A DNA stretch of 64,000 nucleotides from Diaporthe sp. PMI_573 (GCA_021399435.1 JAJTUP010000048.1:310001-374000), one strand, 5' to 3'. Numbered from the stretch's first letter, positions 1 to 12,843 are shown. Translations and numbers: made by a program. Notes: generated by a model from the letters alone, not told the origin.

Positions 1-2210
1 ATTAGTGGTTATACAAAGTTCTCTAGTAGTCCTTAAAGTTCGAGCTGTACCATCTATCTACAAAATTAATTCCAGCCTCTTCATACAACATAAATTATTA
101 AATAGAGTTTCTTTCTATAGCTACTTGCAGAGCTACGTAAAGATTTATAAATAAGGCCTTATATGTAGGTTTCTAGTTCATCATAGCTAGTTCCAACTCT
201 AGTACTACGCGGCATGCTCTAATAACTATTATATATAGCACGATTTCGCCTTAGTACCCCTCTCTTAGAGCTCGTTATATAAGCTATAGTTTATCTAAGA
301 GGGTTTCCAAAACCTCTAATAAGGTCTTGTCTAGGTTTTCTTTCCTTACTCACATAAATAACAAGATTGTCTAGTCTACCCAGTACTAGCTATAGTTCAT
401 TATAGTGTTAAAGTACGTGTCTATAAGGTTATATACTTCATCCTACCTCTTGTCTGGCCTAATATAGTATATATAGAAGTCTTCTATATAACTAGAGAGA
501 ATGTCTGGAAAAATTACATAGTATTGATCTTCAGTAATTTACAGTCATCTATAATAACTAATAAAGATTTATACCTTGTCATACAATAGATCGTAGGGCT
601 TACTAGTATAGTTCCTGTCTTTTCTCCACCCCTTCTAGAAGGTAGATACTTGTTGAGGGTCTATTAGCCTATTATAGACAATTTAAGTTGAAGGTAGGTC
701 GTATAGTACATTATCTATATAGACTAAATATACTATGAGCGCTGTACTATACTGTTGTAGAAAGTTGCCTACCTCTTGCATATATCTAGTACCCAGAGGT
801 GCTTGTTATACAGGTTGTGTCTTAACCATAGGTACTTGTTGGTTTCTCGTTATCTCGTGTAATTAAACTCTTAGAGGTAGTAGTTCGATTATCTATTATA
901 TATAGGCTAGTTCTAGTACTTATAGTGGGTAGTTTTCTATTACCTTCTTGGCTTTAATAAGTCGTAGAATCTAACTAGTATAGAGACCCTTTAATATTAG
1001 GATTCCTCTTGCCTTAAAGAGATTCAGGAGTACTTTCTTAAATATACGTTCCACTTTATTAAATTAATAGAAAGTCCACCCTTCAAAGTCATTAACTAGA
1101 GACCCTAGTATGTTGGCTTTACTTAGGTCTAGATAAATAATATCCATCATAACCCGTGCAAAGTATGTAGTAAGCTAGGTATCGTTCAGTAGGGTATCTA
1201 GATTAATATCTAGGTCCTAGTACCTTAGATTTGTCATGCTTTACCATACTTTCAGTAGTATTATACTTCCTTTGCTTATCTCTTTATATATTACTTAGTT
1301 CCGGCTACTTAAGCCTACTACTATAGCTAAAGCTGATGGTTCTAATATATTAGAGGATGACATCTTGTATAGTATTTTTCAGGTTATCTATAAGGTATTC
1401 TCTTTATCATACATTAGCACACACTGCTTCTTCCTAGTCGTACAAGGTCTTGGCTATAGATATATTCCGTCTGGCGTTCAATATAGCAGTCTTGATTTGT
1501 ATGATTTTGAGAAGATTTCGTCTTCCAGGGGTATTCTCTTCCTTCCTAACTAGCAGGGAGGTCGAGATAGCCTCTAGGCTCTTAGTATAAGTATATAATT
1601 CTAGTTACTTCTATGTCCCGTCTAGCGTTCTACAGCTGTAACTATGGAGTCGTACCAGTACTCGTCTCTTTACTCTTGCTAATCTGTAATCGTACCAAGC
1701 AATCACTAATCAGTATTAAATGGCCTTTACTATATGGCGTAATATATGTACATACGTATCTGTATAATTGGTTCTGAATTCGTTAATGTCTGTCTAAACT
1801 ATAAAACAAGCGGGGAAGTTCGCACGTAGACCTAAGAGGTCTGCATACACTCCCTTGCCTGCTTACTCATCCTCCCTAGCCAATATAGCTATGTGTGATT
1901 AGCCTCAGTGCTATTCCAACAATATATAACAATATATTTATATATTTTAAATTAATATAGTATTAGTAATATTTAATTTAAAAAAGAAAAATTCTACCTA
2001 ATTTCTTTAAGAAGATATATAGGAAATAAACTTAAGATAGAATTGTTAGTACTATAGTGGAAAGTACTAGTAATCTTTAACATTTAAACTTCTTTAACTT
2101 TAAATAATTATCTATAAATATTAAATGCTATTTAACATAAAGACAATATTTTTTAATTAAACATTAATCAAATTGCTATATATTGGATATATATTTATTA
2201 TTTTAGGACC
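1..2210. repeat. AT-rich, gene-free block (probable RIP-decayed repeat)
   Basis: This block has no open frame longer than about 60 codons. It is dominated by TA-rich words (ctatat, tagta, atatag) and becomes almost pure A/T between about 1920 and 2200. It stops sharply near 2210, where ordinary mixed-composition DNA begins. High TpA with dense stops on both strands is the usual result of repeat-induced point mutation of a transposon in Sordariomycetes. I could not recognise any transposase, integrase or reverse-transcriptase motif, so the element class is unassigned. The left end is cut by the window. RIP is an inference from composition. Confidence 0.65.
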
Positions 2211-3642
2211 AGATCTGAGCGTGCTAGAATTTATTGAAAAGTGCGAGTTTGTGTGGAAATGGGGGCCGAAAGGGGGGGTGGGCCGAGATGTGGTGCAGCC
2301 ACGTTAGTCTTTCCTCCTTCGCGCAACAACAAGTTAAGAACCACGACTTATCCACCAGCACTTTGACAGGAAAGGTACACTGCAGGGTCATCGAGAATAG
2401 TGAGGCAGACCGCTTGAATTCCACAAAGTGCTGACGGGAGCGAACATGTAATTTATGTATCCAGTAGTCGTTGCTGTTTGGCGCATCGAAAATCTGTTTC
2501 CCGTTCGATGAAAAAGCTCTCATCCTACATTGTACCAACAAATGGCCCCTGCGCACGGCGTTATCGTTTGCCGTCAATCACGGTCGATTCAAAGGCCAGT
2601 CTCATGTTATCATGTTTAGTATTATAATAATCTTCATGAGTCTTTCACCCACGATGCACAAAACTGGTATCTTCGCGCCATTCTTGTGAGAACAGCTCTA
2701 TTTGTGGATCATACGACCCCAACCCCTGTGGAAAGTGTAAGCGTTTCCAAAACTACACATGTCGAACTTTACGCCCATGGGGAGAGTATTGAGGAGAGTT
2801 TGCAACGCTGAGCTCAGGTTGTCGATCTTCCGACTCGCATGGGTCCTGAGTGGTCGCAAATCAAGACAATTTCAGGACGGGAGGCGGGGAGGCTAGATAC
2901 CGGAACCAACGTGGCCAAGTGAGCGCGCTGATTGAGAATAGTAGGATGCGTTTCAAGGATGGCAACAGGATGGGGGGTTTCCTTGGGCACAGTCTCGAGG
3001 ATGAATGTAATCTTTGTCCAGCTCGGCTGAATCGAATTGCAGAAGGGGCTGTGCTGGCTGGCTGGCTGTTCATCCGTTCCGCAGAACGCCTCGGGATGGA
3101 CAGGACAGGTCGATAAAGATCCAATCTACTGACTCAGTGTTGAGGACACCTAGGCATACAGGAGAGCTGACGCCTTGAAAAGTAAACACTAGAATTTGAG
3201 CCCCTGACCCTAACAAATGCTAGCCAACGCCAGATGGGCAATGCTGCTATACATGCAATACCTCGGCCGTAAGGATTCTCGTGAGATCCCGGAGCAGCGG
3301 TCGAGCGACCGGTGCCCGCTTCGTTTATTATTTTCCTCGCTGTCCCTTTCCATTCCGTGTCCCTGTGCCATGTTCCAACATCTCACCCCTGTCCTTGGGA
3401 ATTCCAAGTTGCCTCACTTCCCCTTTGCCCATCAATACCAACGGCTTCTCCTTTCTCGTGGCCACAATCCCACAAACGAGATGGAAGACCTCGTTTTCTC
3501 TGGGAGAACTAGTCGGCAACAGAACCTCATCCTATGGCTCTGCTTACATACCCTGCCTGAAAACGCAAAATAAGCGCTTGGGCGCAAGGCAGATCGTCCC
3601 CGTCTGCAATTGTCACCGTGGACAGTGTCCGCTAGAAGCTCC
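2211..3642. other. Intergenic spacer, no gene recognised
   Basis: Ordinary-composition DNA between the AT-rich block and the 3' end of the Kelch/BTB gene. Short overlapping frames occur on both strands, but none shows a domain, signal peptide or splice-linked continuation. It probably holds the 3' UTR of the Kelch gene at its right end. Confidence 0.5.
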
Positions 3643-6600
3643 TCACCCCCCACCACCCGCGATGCCTAGTCCGACCCTGGTGCCGGCTGGATTCGCCCCT
3701 GTGGCCGTGCCCGTTCTTTCTCTCAACTTCCGGCCCTCCATGAGGCCTCGGAGCCCACGTTTCTGTAGTCCGATGACACTGCTGAACTCACCGCTCCATA
3801 CCTCGCGATATCTGCCCCGCCGCTCGGAATCACTCATTTCGCTGGCACTCCATTCGCTCCCGCTCACGCTAGTCGTGGCCGAGAGCTCATCGGATGGTGG
3901 CCGTCCAGTTTGACCAGGGACAGAAGTGTTGATGCGCAACGCAGTGGCTCTGTTACCAGCTCCACCAGCTCCACCATTCGCGTACATGTCTTCCCCAGCG
4001 GTGCCGTTCGAGGCACCCTGAAGTGTAGTAGGGTCATTGCCAGCAGAGTCGAGGCCACTCACGATGAAGTAGTTCGGGTTGAGCGTGCCGTCGATGCCGC
4101 GCCCGCCCCCTGCTGCCATTGCAGTGGCGTTGAAGATGGCTGCCGCATTGCGGTTCTCGAAGAGTGTGTGAAGACGATCGACAATCGCCTCCAAGAGGCC
4201 ATCGATGCGATAAGGCCGGGAGATTTGAAGCAGCGAACAGAGAATCTGTGGGGTGCAGAGCGGAGAGCTCGGAGCGGGCAGGCTACTTGTGTAGAGATAG
4301 TGAAGCAGAGCTTGGACGGTGAGGTAGGTGTGTGGAAGATACAGGCAGCGAGGGCGTGAGTTTGGAGGCATGGTACGTGGTGTCGGCGCTGCATTTGGAT
4401 TAGCCGTTTCCTGGTTGGGGGCGGCACCGGACGGCCCCATTCCTGAGGGACCTGAGAAGCTGCCACCTGACGATGAACCCGCCAACGTTGTGGCTGTAGA
4501 CATGTCTGTGTCTCGCGACATGGTTCGCGTCGCAGGCGTGATGGTCATCATGGAGCTCCGCACACCACCTCCTGCAGCGCCCACCGATCTGAGCGTCATC
4601 GAATCGCTCCCGTCCTGCATCGCAGTGCCCTCCCTCAACAATTGCACAAAGTACGGTCCCCATCGTCGCGCTATGATCCTCGAGTTGATCGGTATCCTCT
4701 CGCCTCCTATACAAAGGATGTCCATGTCTGCCAGCTCGCGTATAGCCAATGCTTTCTCGCCCAGCTCCTCACTCGCTCTCGAGTGAAACCGACCTCCGGC
4801 AGTGGCTCCCGCTTTCCGTGCCAAGCTCAGACCAGGGCCGGTGTAAGGGCCGCTTGCCGAGATGAAGCCAGACATTGGGCTAACTTTGCGCGGGTTGTCA
4901 TAGAAACCAAAGGCTTCCAGCTCGACCATGCATACATTGGTGAAATTGATACGGCGATGATTGTAATCATCAACCAAGCTCCGTTTCCGATGGCCCAGAA
5001 TCACGAACGTGTTGCGGCGATTCCACAGCACGCCGCGGTTCCAACTGCCTTCCTTGAACACGTTTCCCCCTGCGTCGATTCGCATCCATTGCAAATTACG
5101 TAGGTCCAGGGCCCAGAGTGCGTATTCTTGCTTCGAGGATGTGAGATACGTGCCGCTGACCACAAAGTACGTGTCGATGACACCGCCGTTGGGAAACCTA
5201 AGCCCAGGCGGCGAGTACGCGTTGGACATGGGCTTCTCGCTGAGTGTCCCGTCGCTGGACCGCACTTGCAACTCAAGCTTGACGTCGAGAAAATTATAGT
5301 TTGAGTATATGAGCATCGAAGAGCCTGGCTCCCGGGCTTCCTGGCTGATGCCACTCTCTGACCGTTGAGTTCCGTTGGTGTTCACCTTGCCAATCTTTGC
5401 GGTCACAGCTGGTGGCAGCGGCGCGCAGACGCTCCTGTAGGCCCCACAAGATTTACCCAGGGGTTGAGTCGATGTCCACTTCAAGGACCTGAGATTGAAA
5501 ACGCTTATTTGTTCAATGTAGTGATTTGCGCCGTCTTGACCCCCGACCACGACCATTTCTGCGCCGCCTGTCCCGTCAATGTTGATCCCGATGCGACCCT
5601 CGTTGGTGCCGGTGGAGGGGTTGTGTTGAAGCGCCGACAAGGGGGCTTTGTAAGATGCAAACGTGGCCGATGATGGTAGAACACAGGCGCAGTGGGCGTA
5701 CCGGCCCTGCGGAGCGTCCGACGTCGGTATGAATGTCCACCTTCTCGTCGAAACGTCATATATGTAAATATCGGACATAACGGTTACATCGCCCTGACCG
5801 TCGACGGCCCCGGGAGATGTTTGAGCTGGGGACATGCCACCGTAACAAACCATCTTGGTGTCCCCAAGTGCACACATGGAGTGGAAGTATCGCGGAGGGG
5901 GAATATCTCCCGACGTTTCAAGCTTTGTCCAATGCCGCCGGATAAGATCGAGCTCGTACAAGTCCGACGTGAGCGGCGTGGGCCGGCTCCTGGAGAGTAT
6001 CCTCCCACCGAACACGTACAATTTGTCTCCGACTATTGTTGTGGTTGCGCCGACCAAGGGATGCGGCTCCCTGCCAGTTGTCCTGTGCACGTTGCATAGC
6101 AGGCCCGACGCTGGCGATGATCCAGCGCCCATAGCCGGTGTTCTTGCCTGGTTGACATTGGGCGACGGCCCTGCAGAACTCGGGCCGATGCTCTTTGGGG
6201 TCAGAGAGTCTTTCTGCGATTCGTCCCCTCCGTTCTGCCTGCCGCCGGCTCCCGCCATGTAATTGTGTGCTTCGGAGCCGCTAGAGTCCATGGTACTCGT
6301 CCGGCTGTCTGTCTCGGGCTCGCTCGCTGGTTCCGGGTCGTTGTAGTCGTTGGTGTCGAGGATTGTGGCGAGGCTGCTCTGATGCTGGTGGTGTGAGGCC
6401 TGTGGGACGGGGGAGCCCTGGGGGCCCTGGGGGCCCTGGGCAGCCTGGGCAGCCTGGGCAGCCTGGGAAGCCTGGGAAGCCTGGGAAGCCTGGGAAGCCT
6501 GGGAAGCCTGGGAAGCCTGGGAAGCCTGGGGAGCCTGGGAAGCCTGGGAAGCCTGGGGAGCCTGGGAAGCCTGGGAAACGTTGAGAGCCTGGGAAACGTG

Positions 6601-7152
6601 GAGAGCCTGGGGCCCTTGGGGGGAGCGAGGTTGAGGGGATTGAGGATGAGACAGCTGCGGCGCTACGGGCGTACCCGGGCTCGGTGGTGGTGGCTCTGGG
6701 AGAGGCTTCGAGAGGCTGTTCTGGAAGCTTAGACTGCGGGCATGCTGATGAATTGGCGGCGCGGGCGATCGGCTCGAGGTACTGATGGGCGCAGAAGATG
6801 TGCCTGGCTCCGGAGTCGGCGCTGACTGCTCCCTATTGTGCTTCAAAACCAATTGAGAGGGTTGTCGCTTCAGCTTGGCGAAGCCACGAGAGAAGCTGGT
6901 CAGAATGTCCGAGGGGGACTTGTTTGACGGCGTGGGCGGTGGTCTGTCTCGGATTCGGAGCTCGTCAATCTCGCTCTCGGAGTCGGAGAAGCGGGAGATG
7001 TCGCCTCCCTGACTTCCTTGGTACTGGTGACCTGCATTGTTCATCGTCGTTAGCTCGGCTACCGCCGTCGATCGTCGGCACGGCGACTCGCTACACCCGC
7101 CCACACGGGCGTCGCCGATCTCTATGCCCGCCACAGAACGGGGACTGATCAC
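3643..7152 (-). CDS. Kelch-repeat / BTB-like protein (Ral2 / Mds3-Pmd1 type)
   Basis: Single open frame of 1169 codons. The first 350 residues are low-complexity and Pro/Ser/Gln-rich, with a run of about 20 Gln-Ala-Ser-type triplets. The Kelch part begins near residue 351 ([19 protein letters not shown]) and continues as blades with motifs such as [17 protein letters not shown] and [12 protein letters not shown] later segment ([28 protein letters not shown], then [14 protein letters not shown]) looks like a BTB fold split by a Gly/Ser/Thr-rich insert. Kelch plus BTB is the arrangement of fungal Ral2 and Mds3/Pmd1 proteins, which act in Ras-linked morphogenesis and sporulation control; the exact orthologue is inferred. 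Translation may start instead at the Met at 7044 (MNNAGHQYQ), because the first 36 residues look unlike the rest and an upstream exon is possible. Confidence 0.75.
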   Translation of the reverse strand: MISPRSVAGIEIGDARVGGCSESPCRRSTAVAELTTMNNAGHQYQGSQGGDISRFSDSESEIDELRIRDRPPPTPSNKSPSDILTSFSRGFAKLKRQPSQLVLKHNREQSAPTPEPGTSSAPISTSSRSPAPPIHQHARSLSFQNSLSKPLPEPPPPSPGTPVAPQLSHPQSPQPRSPQGPQALHVSQALNVSQASQAPQASQASQAPQASQASQASQASQASQASQASQAAQAAQAAQGPQGPQGSPVPQASHHQHQSSLATILDTNDYNDPEPASEPETDSRTSTMDSSGSEAHNYMAGAGGRQNGGDESQKDSLTPKSIGPSSAGPSPNVNQARTPAMGAGSSPASGLLCNVHRTTGREPHPLVGATTTIVGDKLYVFGGRILSRSRPTPLTSDLYELDLIRRHWTKLETSGDIPPPRYFHSMCALGDTKMVCYGGMSPAQTSPGAVDGQGDVTVMSDIYIYDVSTRRWTFIPTSDAPQGRYAHCACVLPSSATFASYKAPLSALQHNPSTGTNEGRIGINIDGTGGAEMVVVGGQDGANHYIEQISVFNLRSLKWTSTQPLGKSCGAYRSVCAPLPPAVTAKIGKVNTNGTQRSESGISQEAREPGSSMLIYSNYNFLDVKLELQVRSSDGTLSEKPMSNAYSPPGLRFPNGGVIDTYFVVSGTYLTSSKQEYALWALDLRNLQWMRIDAGGNVFKEGSWNRGVLWNRRNTFVILGHRKRSLVDDYNHRRINFTNVCMVELEAFGFYDNPRKVSPMSGFISASGPYTGPGLSLARKAGATAGGRFHSRASEELGEKALAIRELADMDILCIGGERIPINSRIIARRWGPYFVQLLREGTAMQDGSDSMTLRSVGAAGGGVRSSMMTITPATRTMSRDTDMSTATTLAGSSSGGSFSGPSGMGPSGAAPNQETANPNAAPTPRTMPPNSRPRCLYLPHTYLTVQALLHYLYTSSLPAPSSPLCTPQILCSLLQISRPYRIDGLLEAIVDRLHTLFENRNAAAIFNATAMAAGGGRGIDGTLNPNYFIVSGLDSAGNDPTTLQGASNGTAGEDMYANGGAGGAGNRATALRINTSVPGQTGRPPSDELSATTSVSGSEWSASEMSDSERRGRYREVWSGEFSSVIGLQKRGLRGLMEGRKLRERTGTATGANPAGTRVGLGIAGGGG
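6410..6612 (-). repeat. In-frame 9-bp minisatellite encoding Gln-Ala-Ser
   Basis: Tandem units close to GGGAAGCCT on the + strand (AGGCTTCCC on the coding strand) with variants GGGCAGCCT, GGGGAGCCT and GGGGGCCCT. They encode QAS, QAA, QAP and QGP triplets in the N-terminal tail of the Kelch protein. Because the unit is 9 bp, copy-number changes keep the frame. Confidence 0.9.
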
Positions 7153-8935
7153 CGGGCGGGACGGAGAGAGCCAGTAAAGCTTGGGTGCGGAGGTGCGGAT
7201 GCGAGGGGTGAGGGCATTAGACCATGGCCGCCGGGGGGAAGGGAATTAGGAATGTCATGGATGAACATGTGAAGAGGAACAATCGGTAATGACAGACGGG
7301 CAGGCAGGCAGGCAGGCAGGCAGGCAGGCGGACAGACAGACAGGCGGACAGACGAACAGACAGACAAGACAGGCAGACAGACAACAGACCGCCACAAAAG
7401 GGGCACGATGGACAGAGGACGGTAGTGGAAAAGACTTCTGGAAGCAGCGCGGTGAACAGGGGCTTTATTTGGGGCGACAGGGGCAGTCATGTATCCCAGA
7501 TGAGTCGAGGAGCGAAGCGACCCACGGCGGTGGGACCCACGCGTGCTGCGACTAGGATCATACCCAAGTGGGCGAACGATTGTCTACCACTTGGAGGGGA
7601 CACGGGAGCTCGGGACGATCTCAGGCAAGGCAGTCTACAGAACAACAGGTAGCTCTGGGGTACGTATATGGGACGTAGTGGTATATGGGAGGCGTGGGAT
7701 TCAGGGGAGAAGGGGATGGGAGGGGTGGTAACACGAGGAGGAAGAGGATGACGATGATGGGTCCCAGGCCAAGCATGAGGCGATGAACAAACGGGTCGAA
7801 GCTTCGAGCCGCCGGAGGGGAAGAAGAGGGCGGGAGTATGTATGACTTTCCCTCGTCAATATCGCACCCGGAGGCAGCCTCTGGGCAACCAAGGTTCATC
7901 ATGGCTTCATGGCGGGTAGAGCAAGCCGCGGATACTGAGATGAGGGCCACGATGGATGGACTCGGGGAGGGGGGTGTGGAGGGAGAGGGCAGAGGTGCTA
8001 GGGCGCAAACTGACAGTGTGTGACAGGTCGGGATTGTACCTTTTCTCGGCACAGGGCGAAGACCCCTGGGCCCTGCGGTGCAGATTTCAATTTCAATTTT
8101 GCCTCGAAAATGGCTTCCAGAAAGAGCACCGAAGGTCGTCAACAGGCTTTCGAGAGTGTCGTGGGGCGGGAAAAGGCTGAAAGGGATTAGGAAAGGTTGG
8201 TCGGAGATTGCCCCAGAAGACGACGGATAGGTCGAGCTTGGCCTGGGCGCGTGTGCAACGTTGGGAAGTCAGGAACTCCGTGGCAGTGGGGCGCGCACAG
8301 ACGAAGACGCCCTTGAGTTAAGGGACGGGACGGGACTGGGTGGGCTGGAGCTGATGCTGCGTGCAGTACAGTCTGACAGTCCATTCAACACAGGCGCTGT
8401 ACCACACACAGTACTGTGAGATAGGCCTAGCCAAGGGGAGGGGGGTGGTGCGGGGGAAATGCTCCACCCACAAGGCAGGAGTCCGAAGTCAGCGATAGGA
8501 ACGCCCTCCTCCTCTGGGCAGTGGATTCCGGATATCTTGGAATCGGGATGACGACTGGGTCTCAGGCCTGCACCCAGAGCGCGGTGGGTTGGACAGTACC
8601 GCAGTGGCCGGGCAGAGGCAGGCGGCCTGGGGGGTGGCTGTGATGGTATTTAGACAGAGTGTCGGCTTTGAAGGCGAAGCCGTGGGAATGCGAAGCCCTC
8701 CTCAAAGGCTTCAGAATCTACCTCGTCCCTGCTGTGACTCTGCCTCGGTTCCTCGGCTTCCGAGGTGAACACTGAGGGATCAGCGGGCAGCTCGGGTCTG
8801 CAGTATGATGATGGGCACTTGTCGAGCGGCACACGGGTGGACTGTGAGAAGGGTGGATTTGGGGGGTGTCGGACTGGTCTGCTGTGCATGCTGTCTCGCT
8901 CGCCTCAGTCATTCAGAGCTACTACCCAGGCAGTA

Positions 8936-8945
8936 TACCTAGGTA
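8936..8945. repeat. TACCTAGGTA palindrome
   Basis: Exact copy of the 10-bp palindrome in the same intergenic region as the large dyad at 9369-9410. Other copies are at 18906, 34016, 34036 and 56596. Function unknown. Confidence 0.8.
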
Positions 8946-9368
8946 GACGACTAGACAACCTACCACAGTAGGATACTGCTGGGTGGGGTTGGGCCGGCTG
9001 GTGGGAGGTCGCAGTGGTTGTGGATTTTCTGATGTGTAGGTGCAGTGCTTGCGGGTCATGGAAGGAGGGGGAAGAGCAAGGAGGAATGCGGCGTCGCAAC
9101 GACCAGGCGCAGGAGACGATCAGGTGAAAAAAAAAAGAAGAAAAAAAAAGGGCGAGGAGGAGGAGGAGGAGGAGGAGGATTAGAGTCAGTCGTCGCCGCA
9201 ACGTGCAAGCTGTATGGTGCTTTTTGGGACCGCGTTGTGCCGCGTTGTGCCTGGTTGTGTTGCGCTGCAGACGGGGCTTTCCTTCCTTTTCGTCCCTTTT
9301 CGTCCCTTGCTCAGTGGCCGGTGCTGTGGCCCCCAGCTTTTGCTCTTTTTCTTTCTCCTACTGTTACT

Positions 9369-9410
9369 TACCTACCTGGGTACCTAGGTACCTAGGTACC
9401 CAGGAAGGTA
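9369..9410. repeat. Long near-perfect palindrome built from TACCTAGGTA
   Basis: Positions 9375-9404 form a perfect 30-bp palindrome, containing two overlapping TACCTAGGTA decamers (9381-9390 and 9389-9398). Allowing one mismatched pair, the dyad extends to 9369-9410. It could extrude as a cruciform or bind a dimeric protein. It belongs to a set of such sites in this window. Confidence 0.85.
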
Positions 9411-10755
9411 CTAACCCCCAGGGCCACCCCCCCTGCCCTCGTCTTGTCTTCCGTCTGCCTGTCTTTCGCATCGGGCAAGTGCTCCCTGTTTGAGAAACGG
9501 CGCCTCCAGGGGTGAGGCTACTGGTGTGCGAGGTATCACAACAAGTACGCACCCGCACCCGCACCTGCACCCGCACCCGCACCTGCACAATGCACTTGGC
9601 TAGACCTGCAGCCAGTCCTCTGGGACTGGGCTGGGGTGGCGTGCGTTCAAGGTTCGGCTGCTGCAAGCAGAGGGTCTGGCCTGCAAGTCTAGCCTGGTCA
9701 TGGTCGTTGTAAAACTATACCAGGATGGGGTCAGGGAGCCAAGGCTGGTAGACACGACATATCCATGTAGATGCGAGCAGGCTGGCAGGAAGGGACGCGG
9801 AAGTATCACACTGACGACAACAATGTATCTTATTCGCCTCTCCTCTTCGGACCAACACGTGGTCTGCATCTGTCGACATCTGTTGCAACCCTAGAGCAAC
9901 ACTGAGGTACCAAGTGACACAACTGCCGGTGGTACAGACTAGACTACTGCGTACACAGCATTGCCTCGAGCGCTCCCCTTACCCTGCCACCGAAACCCCC
10001 CTTGATCTCTCACGAGGGTGACAACGGCTTGGGCGCAACCACACGATGCGAGGCCACCAACATCAACATCCCCCGGAGGCGGGTTTGTAGGCAGCCCAGC
10101 TGCTGGGTTCTAACTTCTACGCAGACAACCAAACCTGCTTCGTTTCAATGCTGGTCCGTGTCCTGCCATCCTCGACTTATGCTTATTTCAAGCCTAGCGG
10201 AAACTTCTAGGGGCCATGACCGAGGTGCAACGCCAGTGTCCCGCACCCGAGCTCATCGCCGTCGGCTGCGTTGCACCGCTGCGTTACCCCAAACCCACAA
10301 GCTCAAGCCTGGGGCGTCTGGGCAGACTTTCGTCGCCGTCACCATCAAAGTACACTCAAACAAGAGTTTGCGCAACTGCCCTGCCACTCAATCAACAGCT
10401 ATCCTCCATGCAATGGGATGGCGATCCTCGGCCCGGTTACTTGTACACGGATCAATCGCCCTTCCTTGACCCCCAAGCCACCGAACCTCCTCGAGGGCTA
10501 GCATTGGTGGGCCTCAAATCCGCACTGCATTGTGTCATGGCAAGCCTAGTGCCAGCGGCTTTGGGTTGTTTCAATGTGTGGTTTTTCAAATGGTGCTTTC
10601 AATTACTACTTTTAGTATACGACACGAGCCAGGAGGCCATTGCTGAATAGGCGGGGGTGTCGGTCCATCGCGGTGAAGCTTGATCATTGTCTCGGGCCAC
10701 GGAGAAACGAGTCCTCACCTCCCGCGCGCCACACTATCGACGCCGTCCCCACATA

Positions 10756-11665
10756 TTAGATGCCAGCGGTAGCCTTCTCCTTGGCCAGTGGGGTGAACCG
10801 CAGGTAAGGCTTGACGATGCGGAAGTCGGGGAACAGCTCCTTGGCCTGCTCATTCTTGACAGAGGGGTGGACAATGACGTCGTCACCAGGAACCCAGTTG
10901 ACTGGAGTGGTGATCTTGTTCTTGTCGCCGGTCTGCAGCGAGTCGATGACGCGCAGGATCTCGGCGCTGTTGCGGCCGGTGGAGGCTGGGTAGGACAGGA
11001 TGGTGCGGATGGTCTTCTTGGGGTCGATGAAGAAGACGGAGCGGATGGTGAAGGCGATGCCCTTCTCATCGACGTTGGTGGTATCCTGGTAGTCAAGCCT
11101 GGGACAGAGGGCAGGGTATGTCAGCGAGTCGTGTCTCCACGCGGCTGGCTAGGCGGCTGGCTAGGGACTCACATGTCGTAGAGGTAGGCGACCTTTCTCT
11201 CCTTGTCGGCAACGATGGGGAAGTTGAGGGTGTTGCCGCTGATCTCCTTGATGTCGGCAGCCCAGCCCTCATGCGAGTCGACGGTGTTGGCGCTCAGGCC
11301 CAGCAACTTGACGCCGCGCTTCTTGAACTCGGGCTCGAGACGGGCCATCTCGCCCAGCTCAGTGGTGCAGACCGGGGTGTAGTCCTCGGGGTGGGAGAAG
11401 AAGACGACCCAGTTGTCACCGACATACTCGTGCAGATCGATTGGTCCCTTGGTAGAATCGGCCTTGAAGTTGGGGGCGACGGTGCCCAGACGGAGGCTGT
11501 AGGGGACAGCATGTCAGCCGCTAGTCGCACAGAGACGAGGACGCGCCGACGGGTGTGGACCGAAGCCGTCCGGGCCGGGACCAGGAGTGGGAGAACGAGT
11601 AGAAGCTGCAGGTGGTTGTGATTGGAGGGGGGGAGGACTCACGGAGCAGGACGCTGATCAGCCAT
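10756..11665 (-). CDS. 1-Cys peroxiredoxin (Prx6 type)
   Basis: Thiol peroxidase that reduces hydrogen peroxide and alkyl or lipid hydroperoxides. Three exons on the minus strand, 11665-11643, 11496-11173 and 11098-10756, give 229 residues. The 23-nt first exon encodes MADQRPAP and joins CC|C in frame; the second junction splits ATG (AT|G). Evidence is the AhpC/TSA core with the peroxidatic motif PVCTTE (Cys about residue 51), then GLSANTVDSHEGW and the Prx6-type C-terminal half (VFFIDPKKTIRTILSYPASTG). This length and motif set fit the Prx6 subfamily, yeast Prx1-like. I see no clear mitochondrial presequence, so a cytosolic location is likelier. A GA microsatellite (11781-11810) and a 9-bp triplicate (12254-12280) lie upstream. 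Confidence 0.93.
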
Positions 11666-11778
11666 GATGAGTGTGTATGTGTATGTATGAATATATGTAT
11701 TTCCTTTCTTTTCTTTTTTCTTTCTGTGGAGGGGTATCTGGGGCGAGCAAGGAAGCGAGTACAGCAGAGAGGCAGAGG

Positions 11779-11812
<34 letters not shown>

Positions 11813-12843
11813 CGGGAGCAGAGATCTGTGAGTCGAAAGGTAAACTTTTCAAGCGCATGGAAAGTGCGAGGCGGGATTGGGGCAAGCCTCTGTTCAAATA
11901 GACTAGCAGCAGGCTCAAGCGATCGAGGGCGACCAAGACATGACAAGCCACCAAGTGGGATGGATGGCGGGGGCAGGGGGGCCGTCTGGCCGTCCCGTCG
12001 ATTTTGCTCTTAGGACCGGGCAGTCTGCCCAGATGGAAGTCTATCGTACAGCTGATCTGTCATTGACGATCCAGAATCGGGCATGTTGGTGGCACCACCG
12101 TTGATTTTGTCTCGTCGCCCTCCCTCGCCCCCCCCCTCCAACATGCACGGCACACTAACACTGCCCGCCCAGTTGCTCGACGAGTTCTTGTCAGGGCTGC
12201 GCCTTGGCCGGACATGTCTTGTCCCTTGTTCCCTCGCTGGTGGTGCCCACCAGATCGTGACAATCGTGACAATCGTGACCAGTGAGGCCAAAGGCGCAAT
12301 TCTTGGGCTGATGATGAGATGTCCGTCACTGCTCAGCCTAGCCGCTCTGTCGCTACTCTCGGAACCCACAGCACTGGCCCCAACGAGCGTGGGGTCGCGG
12401 CAATGGCGGGGTCGCGGCTTGATTACGCCATCAGCAAGCTCCATGATTCGCCTGATGCGAGTGCTGGGGCCCATCCCACGTGGTGTTTAGACATTGAGCT
12501 CCTCCGCATCCGGAGCGCCGAGGAGGGCTGGCGGCAGCAGCATGGACCAACATCAACATCATCCACGCTCACAACCTGTCGGACTGGCTGGCAGTCTCGT
12601 CCGTCAATTCCGCCTGGTTGAGCCCTCGATGCCGCACATATACCCAACCACCCCCTTCCTCCCAGTAGACCGCATACACAGTCATTTGTCTACTCACATA
12701 CAGACAGCAAACAGTACATGCCAAACACCAGCGCTGCCACAGAAAACGCTTCCCTTTGCGGTCTGCCGCCCCAGAATCTGATAATTAATTACGGCTTGCG
12801 CGTCCACCGACCCCTGGTAGTATGCCTATGTTACCTTCGGGAA
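11666..12843. other. Spacer: peroxiredoxin promoter and FAT1 3' flank
   Basis: No gene seen. It contains a GA/GAAA microsatellite (11781-11810) about 120 bp upstream of the peroxiredoxin start and three exact-to-near copies of the 9-mer ATCGTGACA (12254-12280). Overlapping open frames have no recognisable features. Confidence 0.5.

Larger units (their letters stand above)
7153..10755. other. 3.6-kb intergenic region with simple repeats
   Basis: This lies upstream of the Kelch gene and downstream of the peroxiredoxin gene. It holds a GGCA/GACA-type repeat (7299-7395), an A-rich then GGA-rich tract (9125-9180), a CACCCG/CACCTG repeat (about 9547-9592) and the TACCTAGGTA sites described separately. 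Frames in it are short, overlapping and low in complexity. No tRNA, rRNA or protein family was recognised. Part of it is probably the Kelch gene's promoter and 5' leader. Confidence 0.5.

Noticed and set aside
3281..3913. 210-codon + frame overlapping the Kelch gene's 3' end
   Set aside because: Antisense to a supported coding region, with no recognisable features.
7299..7395. CRISPR-like or regulatory repeat array (GGCA/GACA units)
   Set aside because: Simple 4-bp microsatellite without spacers; eukaryotic context.
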